From: a virus
IMG/VR virus record: IMGVR_UViG_3300047201_000017
Coordinates: 1-51,795 of that record
Strand: one strand, 5' to 3'
Length of the DNA stretch: 51,795 nucleotides
Part shown: positions 6,064-14,710 of the stretch, in pieces
Numbering within the stretch: position 1 is the first letter of the stretch
Layout of the letters: each line of letters opens with the position of its first letter
Program-made: the position numbers and the translations under genes
The notes under the pieces: model-generated
What the model saw: only the letters and a program-made list of their open reading frames with translations
Databases searched by the model: none
What the model was told of the DNA's origin: nothing

Positions 6064-8718
6064 GTGGATCTTAGCAACATACCATTAAGTGAGACAGACA
6101 AGAAGTTTTTCAACGACTGGGCTGGTTTCTTCAACCACCAGATGACGTGGTTCTACAAGCAGTTCCTCGCTCGCCAGGAGAAGATAATCTGTCTGTTCAC
6201 CGGCAACCAAAAAGGAAAGTGTTTTTCAATAAATTCAGTAGTCTATACCCCATCTGGAATTAAGTTTGCAGAAGATATTAAAACTGGAGACTTAATTCTG
6301 GGTGGGGAAGCATTAGTTGGCGAACCATTTGAGGATGATGTCTATGAAGTAAAATTTTCAAATGGAGTAAGCATTAAATGTAATAAAGAACATCCATTTT
6401 GGTGTAAAGATTACGGAAATGTCAATGATAAAACAGCAAGGTTTATCCCATTAGAAAATCTTACTGTTGGTAAGTATGTTTTATTTTCTCCTTCTAGTAG
6501 TTTTGATTTGGAAAGTATTTCTATCCAAGGGGCAAAGTTACTTGGTTATTTATGTTCCGATGGTTATTTAGGAAATGACAAACAGTCTCCTAAGTTTACT
6601 AATGGTAATTTAGTGTTTCTAAAGGAAGTATGGAAAGAAGCAAGAGAACTTTTTCCAGAATTAAAAGTATCTTGGAGAAAAAAAGGTAATGGATATGATT
6701 TATACTTAACAGATAGAAATCACCATACAAATAATAGACTAAAAGAATATATATTGTCGTTAGGAGTATCGAAAGAAAGTTTTGGTTCTATTGTTAATGG
6801 TGATACTCATTCTTTAGAAGAGTTTATAAAGGGATACTTTAATGGTGATGGATACTTACTTCTAAGAAAAAGAAAGAACGGTTGGTCGTCTTTACCATCT
6901 GTGGAAATTGGATTTTGTATTGGTAAAAGTAAAATAAAGGCATACGAGTTACAGTATATACTTTGGAAACTTGGTATTCAATCGTGGATTATTTCTGAAC
7001 GAATGAAGTTAAGTAAGTATGATTTTTGGAGAGTAAAAGTAACAGGAATTGGATTGGAAAAACTAATATCCATTTTGGATTGGACTAAGTATCCAAGTAA
7101 ATTTAAGGATGCTATTGATACACTTAGTCATAATAGGTTTAGGAAAAACTTTGCTGGTAATTGGGTTAGGATTAAATCAATAGAAAAAGGCGGGCAAGAT
7201 TTATTTGTTCCAATAACCACAACTAATGGTGAAATATATTCATCATGTGGTTTAAAAACACATAATACTGAGGATGTGGCACATCACTATTGGATGCGAC
7301 TATGGGGCAGACACCCTATTGCAAGCAAGAATATGCGTCCCGACAATCCATATAGGATCATAAGATGCGCATCTGCGGTTTTGCCTGCTGAACCTGAAGG
7401 TGGTGAAGTTAAGAACACTCAGTATCCTGCACTTAAACGAGTAATACCTCTTGGATATATTAAGAAAGACATTACTATTCGTAAACCCGTATTAACTGTC
7501 CGTGATCCTCAAGGTGGACCCGATGTGTATTTCGAGTTTGTTTCTTACAAGCAAGAAACGGGAGACATGGCAGGTGTACAGCGGTTTTCAGTATGGCTTG
7601 ATGAGAAGAGTGACAGATCGTTCTTTGAGGAACAGATACCAAGGTTGTTCTCTGCAAGTGGAGATTTGATCTACACACTTACGCCAGCAGATTATGGTAT
7701 CGGTTGGGAACACCATGACTTGTTCAGTAGAGCAAAAACAATCATTCGCAGTGATCCAGTATTACAGCGGTACAAAGACCGGTTCAATAAGATATATCCT
7801 AATACTTATTTGAATCCAGATGGTGACTTGGATTGTTGTATACTGATGGGGGCTACCGATGACAATCCTATTTATACTCCAGAGAAGATTTCTAAGGACA
7901 TGGAGATATATACCGAGGACATTATTGACATTCGCAGGTATGGCATATCTCGCCAGGCTACGGGTCAGATCTTTGAGGACTTCGATGTAGATGTGCATCA
8001 GATAGATGGAAACCAGTACTTCGATAGAGGTATGCACTCTGAATGGGTACATGCAAGGGGTATAGATTTTCACGAACATGTACCTTGGGCATGCGGGTTT
8101 ATTGCATTATCACCGCAGAATGAGGCGTTTATCTACGATGAGTTCAATCCCTCACCAGACAAGATGGTGACGTTGCAAATATGCAGAGAATTGGCTTATA
8201 AGTCTCAGATGTTCAATTACAAGTTATCGTTAATAGATCCGTGGTCATCCAAGAAGCAACCCAATACTGGATTATCGCCATTAGATGACATTAATAGAGC
8301 GTTCTACGAGTTCAGGCGTGAAGGTATATGTTCAGGTGGCTACTGGCAGACGTGGGACACCAAATCTGCTAAGGGTAGGAATGAGATTAAGTTGCGGTTG
8401 AAGAATGCAAGGTTGTGTGGTAAACCATTCAATAATAGAATTGTAAAGAACAATGGCAAGGAGGAGTATTTACCTACATTATGGATATTCCGAAGGTGTC
8501 ATGAGACAATCAATAGTTTTAAGAATTGGCGGTGGGAACAGTGGACTAATCGTGAGATGTTAGTGTCTAAGGACGAGAAAGATAAGCCGGAACAGAAATG
8601 GAGTCATTTCCCAATGGTCTATGAAGCCATATTCAAACATCCCGGGTTTAGCATTGGCAGGTTTAGCGAACCGTTTATTAAAAGACGTGAACCATACTAT
8701 CGAAGCATGAGTGTATAA
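6064..8718 (+). CDS. terL: Terminase large subunit containing an intein
   Basis: 884 residues with a GTG start and GAGG five bases before it. Residues 53-401 are an intein (listed separately). Splicing would give a 535-residue terminase, a normal length. The joined Walker A reads GNQKGK (residues 47-52) plus Thr402. Walker B is VWLDEK (510-515). Nuclease-domain Asp residues are GIDF (D668) and LIDPW (D725). The spliced enzyme would drive ATP-dependent packaging and cut the concatemer. Because the intein splits the P-loop, the ATPase cannot work until splicing occurs. Confidence 0.95.
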   Translation: MDLSNIPLSETDKKFFNDWAGFFNHQMTWFYKQFLARQEKIICLFTGNQKGKCFSINSVVYTPSGIKFAEDIKTGDLILGGEALVGEPFEDDVYEVKFSNGVSIKCNKEHPFWCKDYGNVNDKTARFIPLENLTVGKYVLFSPSSSFDLESISIQGAKLLGYLCSDGYLGNDKQSPKFTNGNLVFLKEVWKEARELFPELKVSWRKKGNGYDLYLTDRNHHTNNRLKEYILSLGVSKESFGSIVNGDTHSLEEFIKGYFNGDGYLLLRKRKNGWSSLPSVEIGFCIGKSKIKAYELQYILWKLGIQSWIISERMKLSKYDFWRVKVTGIGLEKLISILDWTKYPSKFKDAIDTLSHNRFRKNFAGNWVRIKSIEKGGQDLFVPITTTNGEIYSSCGLKTHNTEDVAHHYWMRLWGRHPIASKNMRPDNPYRIIRCASAVLPAEPEGGEVKNTQYPALKRVIPLGYIKKDITIRKPVLTVRDPQGGPDVYFEFVSYKQETGDMAGVQRFSVWLDEKSDRSFFEEQIPRLFSASGDLIYTLTPADYGIGWEHHDLFSRAKTIIRSDPVLQRYKDRFNKIYPNTYLNPDGDLDCCILMGATDDNPIYTPEKISKDMEIYTEDIIDIRRYGISRQATGQIFEDFDVDVHQIDGNQYFDRGMHSEWVHARGIDFHEHVPWACGFIALSPQNEAFIYDEFNPSPDKMVTLQICRELAYKSQMFNYKLSLIDPWSSKKQPNTGLSPLDDINRAFYEFRREGICSGGYWQTWDTKSAKGRNEIKLRLKNARLCGKPFNNRIVKNNGKEEYLPTLWIFRRCHETINSFKNWRWEQWTNREMLVSKDEKDKPEQKWSHFPMVYEAIFKHPGFSIGRFSEPFIKRREPYYRSMSV
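6220..7266 (+). mobile_element. Intein with LAGLIDADG-type homing endonuclease, inserted in terL Walker A
   Basis: 349 residues. The first residue is Cys53, directly after GNQKGK. The last residues are THN (399-401), followed by Thr402 of the terminase as the +1 nucleophile. Splicing blocks are visible: an N-terminal block (CFSINSVVYTPSG), block B around CNKEHPFW, and block G ending LKTHN. Two LAGLIDADG-type helices, LLGYLCSDGYLG (D166) and FIKGYFNGDGYL (D262), mark an intact homing endonuclease. The segment is more AT-rich than the flanking terminase sequence, consistent with separate mobility. All key residues look intact. Confidence 0.93.
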
Positions 8719-8747
8719 CGCCATAAATAACCGGCGGGGTTTATTTC

Positions 8748-8770
8748 ACCGTCTGGTTGATTGACTTGTT
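8748..8770 (+). repeat. Imperfect direct repeat, left copy
   Basis: The sequence around GGTTGATTGACTTGTT recurs at 9151-9172 as GGTTGGATTGACTTGTT. The two copies flank the only minus-strand gene of the late region. They may be traces of its insertion, or promoter-like elements, since both contain TTGACT. Confidence 0.55.
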
Positions 8771-8780
8771 GTGTGGTTTT

Positions 8781-9077
8781 TTATTTTTCAGGAGATTTAT
8801 TATGTGTAGGATTTTTTATTCTTTCAAGATATTCATTAACCATTTTTTCTACCACAGGGTTAAGAACCAGAGGTGTTATCTCTTTGGGTTGTATCAATTT
8901 TTCATTCTCCGTTTGAAGTTTGATTATTTTTTGTTCTTGTTTCAACGTCTTATTCTCAAGTTTGAGTACTTTATTCTTAAGACCATCAATCTGTATTTGA
9001 AGTTTTATAATTTTTTGTTGAAGCGTTATTACCGTCTCTGGTTTGGGATTCGTGCTTTTTATTGGTTTGCTTTTCAT
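8781..9077 (-). CDS. Coiled-coil protein on the opposite strand (moron-like)
   Basis: 98 residues, start chosen at 9077 because AAGGAGG lies five bases upstream; an ATG at 9095 would be upstream of that site. Residues about 20-70 show regular Leu/Ile heptads (LQQKIIKLQIQIDGLKNKV and similar), a strong predicted coiled coil. The ends are Lys- and Pro-rich. The gene faces against terL and the portal gene and is bracketed by imperfect direct repeats. It may be a separately transcribed extra gene. No family was recognised. Confidence 0.65.
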   Translation of the reverse strand: MKSKPIKSTNPKPETVITLQQKIIKLQIQIDGLKNKVLKLENKTLKQEQKIIKLQTENEKLIQPKEITPLVLNPVVEKMVNEYLERIKNPTHNKSPEK

Positions 9078-9150
9078 GGTGTCCTCCTTGATCAAGATTT
9101 GGATTATTTAAATGATGATACACAACGTAGAAATTAACCGTGGCTGTAAG

Positions 9151-9172
9151 CCATCGGTTGGATTGACTTGTT
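9151..9172 (+). repeat. Imperfect direct repeat, right copy
   Basis: Matches 8748-8770 except for an indel and a few substitutions. Ends 48 bases before the portal start. The embedded TTGACT could be a -35 element for the portal operon, but no convincing -10 box follows. Confidence 0.5.
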
Positions 9173-9220
9173 AGCAGTTTTTAATAGAAAATTCTTATTT
9201 AGAATAATTTAGGAATTAAA

Positions 9221-11149
9221 ATGGAAGAACACAAATTCAAAGAAGACATTGAAAATGCAGTCGCAAGTATTGTTACTAACGAGTACAGTACTTCTAAGAC
9301 AAACCAGAACGCATCTAACTTAGAGTTTGAGTCTATTATAGACATCTTGGAATGCAAACGATCTGATAAAGATTATGATTGGATGGCGGATTACAAACTC
9401 AATGAATTGCCGTCTATAATTCTTACAGATGCGAGTGGGTGGGCAAACCAATACTTTCAGACAAGGGAATTTGTCAAGGCCAAATTAGAAGGTAATAACC
9501 CTGAAGATAAAGTAAAATGCCGTTCAGCCGAAAAGTTAATCAATACCATGCTTAACAATAGGGATATTCATCATTATCAAAAGTACATTCGTGGTCGAAC
9601 TATTAATTCTACATTTGGGCAGGTATATGCCGTATGTGAATGGAATCAGAAAACCAAACAGGTTATTGCAGGATATAAGGACGAATACGAAGCATTGAAT
9701 GTCGATACTGAAGGAAGGCCATTGGTTGATATGCAGAATCAGATTCCTGCGTATCGTACTAATAAGATTCCTGTTTACGAAACCGAACCAATCTATGATT
9801 TTTTCAATTATGATATTGTCGATCCAAGGAATGTGTTCACTGATGACAGGTATGTCTATTCCCTGCAAGATAAACGATACATAATAATTCGTAGTGAACG
9901 AACTTATGATGATTTAGTTGAGAACCAGGAGAAGTGTGGGTACATTAATCTCGATCTAGTAAAAGAAGCTATTAAGAACATTGGCGGGACGGAAACGTCT
10001 AAGGAAACGGTAAAAAAGAACGAGGATACTAGCGATGCGAACAAGACTCCTATTAAACCATTTGACACTATTGAACGGTGGGGAAAGTTTCCTTGTATAT
10101 CGAACAAGAACGAAATATCTCCTGGATATGACGCTTTTGGAGATAGGTTAGACAAATCGGAATTGAAAGAGTGCATTATTACTTTTGTTATTACTGGAAA
10201 CACTAAAATACTTATTAGGTTTCAGTTGAATCCGTACATAGACAGTAAGGGAAGAACATATAGACCAATAGTAAGAGGTCTTTGCTACATCCATCCAACC
10301 AAAGATACTGGTATTGGCGATGGCAAGTACCTTCGTGAGTCTGAGAAAGCCATTAACGATATGTTCAATATGGCTATGGATAGAACTAAACTAGCTACTT
10401 TGCCTACTCTTAAAGCCAGAAAGTTTTCCTTAGAAGGTAATACTTCTATTTTCTTTGCACCAGAAAACGTCATGGAAGTTGAGAATCCTGACGATATACA
10501 GGAGTTCAAGATAAGCGACGATATCCAAGGCGCATTGGAAATGATCAATATGCTCATGGGTAAGGGACATCAAGTAACGAGTGTTTATCCCGCATCTATG
10601 GGAGACATACCCGAAAAGGCATCTACGACAGCTACGGCATTCGCCGGTGCTCAAAGCAGTAGCAATATTCGTAGTAATTACAAGTCGCTTACGTACGAGT
10701 ACACATTCCATTCCGAGTTCTATTGGATGATGTTGCAGATGACGTACCAGTTCTGCCATCCCAAGACGGCATACGAACTGATGGGCGATGATGCACCTGA
10801 CTTCGATCCAAATCAGGACTACAATTATACTCCTGTATCGTCCAATATTGAGACTGAGTACAATAAGTACAACAAACTCAAGATGATAGACCAGTTTGTT
10901 GGCAGAGTAGTCAATGTTCCTAATCCTAATACTCCAAAGCTATTGAACTATCTGTTGAAGATGGCATTTGAGTTGTTTGACAAGGAATTTCCCGACTATA
11001 AAGAACATCTATTAGACGAGACTGTTCCGCCACCGATGGAAGGTCAGCAGGCAACGAGTAATCAGCCTAAGAATATAGGACAACCTCCGGTCAGCAACCA
11101 GAATATGCAACCAATGGGGTTACTTGAACAGTCTGTTAGGGGTATGTAG
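9221..11149 (+). CDS. Portal protein
   Basis: 642 residues, within the range of podovirus portals. It follows terL and precedes a scaffold-like gene, as expected. Typical segments include YFQTREFVKAKLEG near the N-terminus and DFFNYDIVDPRNVFTDDRY (about residues 190-210), which resembles the conserved wing region of P22-like portals. A Gln/Pro-rich tail (after about residue 600) ends the protein. It should form the dodecameric ring at the packaging vertex. The ribosome site is weak (AGGA), and the stop overlaps the next start by one base. Confidence 0.85.
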   Translation: MEEHKFKEDIENAVASIVTNEYSTSKTNQNASNLEFESIIDILECKRSDKDYDWMADYKLNELPSIILTDASGWANQYFQTREFVKAKLEGNNPEDKVKCRSAEKLINTMLNNRDIHHYQKYIRGRTINSTFGQVYAVCEWNQKTKQVIAGYKDEYEALNVDTEGRPLVDMQNQIPAYRTNKIPVYETEPIYDFFNYDIVDPRNVFTDDRYVYSLQDKRYIIIRSERTYDDLVENQEKCGYINLDLVKEAIKNIGGTETSKETVKKNEDTSDANKTPIKPFDTIERWGKFPCISNKNEISPGYDAFGDRLDKSELKECIITFVITGNTKILIRFQLNPYIDSKGRTYRPIVRGLCYIHPTKDTGIGDGKYLRESEKAINDMFNMAMDRTKLATLPTLKARKFSLEGNTSIFFAPENVMEVENPDDIQEFKISDDIQGALEMINMLMGKGHQVTSVYPASMGDIPEKASTTATAFAGAQSSSNIRSNYKSLTYEYTFHSEFYWMMLQMTYQFCHPKTAYELMGDDAPDFDPNQDYNYTPVSSNIETEYNKYNKLKMIDQFVGRVVNVPNPNTPKLLNYLLKMAFELFDKEFPDYKEHLLDETVPPPMEGQQATSNQPKNIGQPPVSNQNMQPMGLLEQSVRGM

Positions 11150-11478
11150 TGGATACATTTAATTTTAATATAACCTTATCTGAAGTAGAAAGGTATAAAG
11201 ACATTGCAGGTAAACGTGGTGCAATGATTTTATCTACACTTGGCAAACTCCATCCTCAAATTAATGTTATTCTTAACCATGATATCGGTAAGCAATTGTT
11301 AAGTGATGACATTGACAGAATGGACGACTTATTAACTAAAATCTACAAACAGAAAGCAAACGATATGGAGATGGCAGAGTTTCGATATCTTAAAGACAAG
11401 CGTATACCAGATGTGTTAAAGAAGTTGAAGACATATTTGGAAAAGATCAAGGAAATCAAGGATACCCTTAGCAAGTGA
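11149..11478 (+). CDS. Hypothetical helical protein between portal and scaffold
   Basis: 109 residues with a GTG start that shares a base with the portal stop (TAGTG). The protein is highly charged and helical, ending in a Lys-rich coiled-coil-like segment (LKTYLEKIKEIKDTL). Coupling to the portal gene suggests a role in head assembly. No family was recognised. Confidence 0.7.
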   Translation: MDTFNFNITLSEVERYKDIAGKRGAMILSTLGKLHPQINVILNHDIGKQLLSDDIDRMDDLLTKIYKQKANDMEMAEFRYLKDKRIPDVLKKLKTYLEKIKEIKDTLSK

Positions 11479-11600
11479 TTAATAAGTTATTTGACTTAAT
11501 AAAGAAACTGTGTGAAAGTAAATTTTATGGCAGTCTTGAAATCAAGTTCGAGGCAGGCAATATTGTAATATGCAAGAAGACAGAGACTATTAAGTTTTAG
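11475..11600 (+). CDS. DUF2292-like small protein
   Basis: 41 residues with a GTG start in a GTGA overlap with the previous stop. The core KFYGSLEIKFEAGNIVICKK matches the short DUF2292-type pattern (YG.v.I.fe.G.iv.i...e). These tiny proteins are common in phages and bacteria, and their function is unknown. Confidence 0.7.
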   Translation: MINKLFDLIKKLCESKFYGSLEIKFEAGNIVICKKTETIKF

Positions 11601-11626
11601 TTTAATATAAGGCTATTAGAACAACT

Positions 11627-11667
11627 AAGGTCGTAGGTACTACAAGTTAGTATCACGGCCTTTTTTA
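11627..11667 (+). terminator. Rho-independent terminator before the scaffold gene
   Basis: AAGGTCGT pairs with ACGGCCTT (one G-U pair), with an inner TACT/AGTA helix, followed directly by a T-rich tract (TTTTTTATT). It separates the portal group from the scaffold/capsid group. Confidence 0.85.
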
Positions 11668-11694
11668 TTATCAAAACGAAAGGAGTATTACACA

Positions 11695-12513
11695 ATGGCA
11701 GATCCTGTGGACAGCAAAGCATCTGAACAGCCGGATAAGAAGCAATCCGTTTCCGATTCTGAGATTGATGCCGCTTATCAGGACTTAATCAAAGGTGAAG
11801 GTTCCCCTGCGGAATCTGAAAAGGTCGAAACTAAAGTTGAAGGAGAAGTGAAACTAGATGTTCAACCTACTATACCTGAGGATCAAGCTGAACGGACACG
11901 CCTTGGTCGTAGAGTTAAGAAGGTTGAAGAATCTCTTGACACTATTCTTCATAAGTTAGATCAAATTGGTCAAGTACGAATGCCGAGTCAACAGCAAGTC
12001 GATACTACGGATAGTGGTGAACTTCCTGAATTTGTATCTACTCCTGCTGATGTAGAACGTGTCTTGGATGTGAGGGATCGCAAAAGACAATCGGCAATAG
12101 AATTGTATCAGACCAACTACGCTAAGGCAATTGGCAAGATGGAGAACGAGATAGAAGATCCTAAACTTGCCGAAGAGGTTATTACTGAGATATTTAGTAA
12201 CCCTCAAGCATTTAATAAGATTCTGTCTGAGAATCCATCTTTCGATGCGGAAGTCAACTTTAACAAGGCTATGGCATCGGTACTTAGGAAAAAACTGGCT
12301 GTGCCACTTAAACCTAAACCGAACGTCAAAGGCGAGACTCCAATTGCACCTACTGGTACTACAGTAGGATCTACTTCTAAGGGTGCCGTTGAGGCACCAA
12401 TAGAACTGGATGAATTTGCAAAAGAGTTTGTTAAAGCAACAGGGATGTCTCCTGAAAGTGTCAAAACTGCATTATCCGGCGAAATTCCATTAGGACTTGT
12501 TCGAGGTAAATAA
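11695..12513 (+). CDS. Scaffold-like protein
   Basis: 272 residues with a strong AAAGGAG ribosome site. The N-terminal third is acidic and low in complexity. A short coiled coil follows (RLGRRVKKVEESLDTILHK, about residues 67-86). The C-terminal part is helical and mixed in charge. Position between portal and capsid genes and this composition are typical of assembly scaffolds, although no family-specific motif is present. Confidence 0.7.
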   Translation: MADPVDSKASEQPDKKQSVSDSEIDAAYQDLIKGEGSPAESEKVETKVEGEVKLDVQPTIPEDQAERTRLGRRVKKVEESLDTILHKLDQIGQVRMPSQQQVDTTDSGELPEFVSTPADVERVLDVRDRKRQSAIELYQTNYAKAIGKMENEIEDPKLAEEVITEIFSNPQAFNKILSENPSFDAEVNFNKAMASVLRKKLAVPLKPKPNVKGETPIAPTGTTVGSTSKGAVEAPIELDEFAKEFVKATGMSPESVKTALSGEIPLGLVRGK

Positions 12514-12794
12514 TGCCTTCTGACTGGTCAAGACATTCCGTTTATTCCGAACGCAAATTGCCAAGGCAAAAACGTTCTCTCCCTATTTATGGCGAGAGAG
12601 AGGATGCCAACAAGTATTGGCATTGTTGGAATTGCGGGTTCGTATGCAACATCCAGCGTGACACACTAGACACTGGTGCTCATGCGACTGCAGGTGTGTC
12701 GGTAGGAACGTTTACCGATACGGATGGTTCAACACATTACGTTACCACAATTACGGGTGGTTGCCCGTTTTGTGGAACACGAAACTGGAAATAA
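12513..12794 (+). CDS. Zinc-ribbon virion-region protein
   Basis: 93 residues. Two Cys pairs, CWNC (about residues 38-41) and CPFC (about 84-87), separated by a beta-rich loop, form a probable zinc ribbon. The start shares a base with the preceding stop (TAATG). Placed between scaffold and capsid genes, it may aid head assembly, but the role is unknown. Confidence 0.7.
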   Translation: MPSDWSRHSVYSERKLPRQKRSLPIYGEREDANKYWHCWNCGFVCNIQRDTLDTGAHATAGVSVGTFTDTDGSTHYVTTITGGCPFCGTRNWK

Positions 12795-12807
12795 ACGGAG
12801 GTTTAAC

Positions 12808-13632
12808 ATGTTTCAAGTAATTCGAGGGTCTCCGGCTAGAATGTGGTATCACGTTGACTGTGCCGACCGCTCTACCTATGAGACTCTTTATATCGGCCAG
12901 CTTGTCACTCCTGGTTATGACGGTGCGTTTTGCGATGCTGTCATGAACCTTGGACAGGCTACGGGTATCAATGCTACAACTTACAAGAAACAACCATTTG
13001 GAGTTGTCATTGGTACTAATTTAAGAACACCGGGATTTTCTACAACTTCTAATAGCGACTATATTACTGCGGTTGATCCTCACTCTTCTACTACCGAGTT
13101 TGCTGGTGGTGAAGGTCCGTATGCCGTAAGGGGAGATCATTCCGCAATGGTAGAAGTCGCTTTGATTGATCCATGCACCGTTCTCAAAGGCGATTTGAGA
13201 AATGCAGCCATCGGGACTGGTCCTACTGTTAGAACCGTATCGACTGCTTCTACTACTGGTGCAGGGTTTACGGTATCGGCAGCATTTGACTTTACTACTC
13301 CAGTAGCCAATTTAACTACAGTATATTGTCGTAGTGGAGCCAATATGGGTATCTACAGAGATACAACCGATACCAGTTCTACGGTTGTAACGACAGATCA
13401 GTATTTCCCCTATGATATTGCAGTTGGTGACACTTTTGTTCGTGTTCCTCTACGTATGGTAGGAAATTCCTATGTCCAGACGGATGCAGAAGCGTTGTAT
13501 TTCAACACAGCGGCGAATCCTGCAACTAACTACTGGACAATCCAGGTGATTCATCTGGATCTATCTACTGCCAATCAGGAGTATGTCGTATTCAGATTTG
13601 ACGGCGACCACTTCTGTGCGGTCAGAGCTTAG
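12808..13632 (+). CDS. Head-associated structural protein
   Basis: 274 residues when started at 12808, where GGAGG lies six bases upstream; the frame is also open back to 12724, but that would overlap the zinc-ribbon gene. The product is rich in Thr, Gly, Ala and Val and looks all-beta. It directly precedes the major capsid gene and has a comparably strong ribosome site, so it may be a decoration or cement protein. No family was recognised. Confidence 0.7.
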   Translation: MFQVIRGSPARMWYHVDCADRSTYETLYIGQLVTPGYDGAFCDAVMNLGQATGINATTYKKQPFGVVIGTNLRTPGFSTTSNSDYITAVDPHSSTTEFAGGEGPYAVRGDHSAMVEVALIDPCTVLKGDLRNAAIGTGPTVRTVSTASTTGAGFTVSAAFDFTTPVANLTTVYCRSGANMGIYRDTTDTSSTVVTTDQYFPYDIAVGDTFVRVPLRMVGNSYVQTDAEALYFNTAANPATNYWTIQVIHLDLSTANQEYVVFRFDGDHFCAVRA

Positions 13633-13647
13633 GGGAGGTGATATAAC

Positions 13648-14574
13648 ATGAACCCAATGACATCAACTCAATTCATGCGTTTGCTGGACAAACGCCTGCG
13701 TGAAGTCACCGAAGGTCGATATGCTGACCTTCATAAGAAGTATTCTATGATAGACACTCTTTACCGCAAAGTTCAGTCAGACAGTGCGTTTGAAGAGTTC
13801 TATGATATTGGATCACTGCCTGACATTCCTGAGTTCACTGGCAAACTGGAGTACCTCTCGGTTGCTCCTGGATACCATATCAAGGTAGAACCCAAGGAAT
13901 ATGCTGGTGCGACCCAGTATGAACGTAAACTTCTGGACGACAAGAAGTATCCGGCGTTAGATTCTAGGGCAGAAGCACTTGCCGAGTCGTACCATCGTGT
14001 CGAAGAGAAGTTTGCCGCTAGACCGTTTGCGTATGCTTTTAGTAACTCGTTTGACTTTATGACGAGTGAGGAGAACCTTAGTCTATGCAATACGGCACAT
14101 ACAACCAAGTCTGGAACGTCTACTGCAAACGGGTTTTCTAATGCTGGTACTTCGGCATTGAGCAAGACTTCAGTAGCCGCAACTAGAATCCTGATGCGTA
14201 AGTTCAGGAACGACGTTTCCGAACGCATTATCATCAATCCTGACACTTTGATTGTGCCAGACAATCTTGTTTATACTGCAACGGAAATTGTAGGGACTGA
14301 AAAGGGACTGAACTCCGCTGAAGGTACGATTAACGTACATTACAAACAGTTCAAGGTTATTCCTTATCTTCGTTTGGATGACTATGACACTAACAACTGG
14401 TTCATGGTTGATATGGAACTGATGAAGAAACTCTTGATCTGGATTAATCGAATTTCTCCTGAGACAAATAACACTATAGATTGGGAAACCTTTATGATTA
14501 AGGAATCCATCTATGGTAGGTTCGGTAATGGGTTTTTAGATTGGCGTTTCGTCTATGGCCACAATGTTTCATAA
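13648..14574 (+). CDS. Major capsid protein
   Basis: 308 residues, GGGAGGTGAT upstream. The order is typical of HK97-fold coats. An N-terminal helical segment (RLREVTEGRYADLHKKY) leads into a strand/loop region (FYDIGSLPDIPEFTGKLEY), with a long spine-like stretch around residues 95-140. A C-terminal P-domain has the segments IIINPDTLIVPDNL and YGRFGNGFLDWRFVYGH. It resembles Mu gpT-like major head proteins. Position after portal and scaffold genes agrees. Confidence 0.85.
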   Translation: MNPMTSTQFMRLLDKRLREVTEGRYADLHKKYSMIDTLYRKVQSDSAFEEFYDIGSLPDIPEFTGKLEYLSVAPGYHIKVEPKEYAGATQYERKLLDDKKYPALDSRAEALAESYHRVEEKFAARPFAYAFSNSFDFMTSEENLSLCNTAHTTKSGTSTANGFSNAGTSALSKTSVAATRILMRKFRNDVSERIIINPDTLIVPDNLVYTATEIVGTEKGLNSAEGTINVHYKQFKVIPYLRLDDYDTNNWFMVDMELMKKLLIWINRISPETNNTIDWETFMIKESIYGRFGNGFLDWRFVYGHNVS

Positions 14575-14598
14575 TATCAAGGACTTACATTAACTAAC

Positions 14599-14689
14599 GG
14601 GAGAGGGTATCCTGACGAGGGAACTCTCTCCAACAATGGGTAAGTGGAGGGTGCGATTCCCCTAACCATATCATAAGACAGGGATATGG
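14599..14689 (+). other. Intergenic region with consecutive hairpins after the capsid gene
   Basis: The 136-base gap holds GGAGAG/CTCTCC (14600-14631), a short AGGG/CCCT stem with a T-loop-like centre (14648-14663), and a perfect CCATATC/GATATGG stem (14666-14689). No U-tract follows, so this is not a clear terminator. It cannot be folded into a full tRNA. It may set mRNA stability or termination efficiency between the capsid and the next gene. Confidence 0.5.
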
Positions 14690-14710
14690 TCCTAATATAA
14701 GGAGTTCAAG

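Noticed and set aside
8757-9137. Plus-strand frame of 126 codons between terL and the portal gene
   Set aside because: It is antisense to the coiled-coil gene, is extremely Phe/Tyr/Leu-rich and has no ribosome site, whereas the minus-strand frame has AAGGAGG and heptad repeats.
14599-14689. Possible tRNA after the capsid gene
   Set aside because: A T-arm-like segment is present but no 7-base acceptor stem or anticodon arm can be formed.
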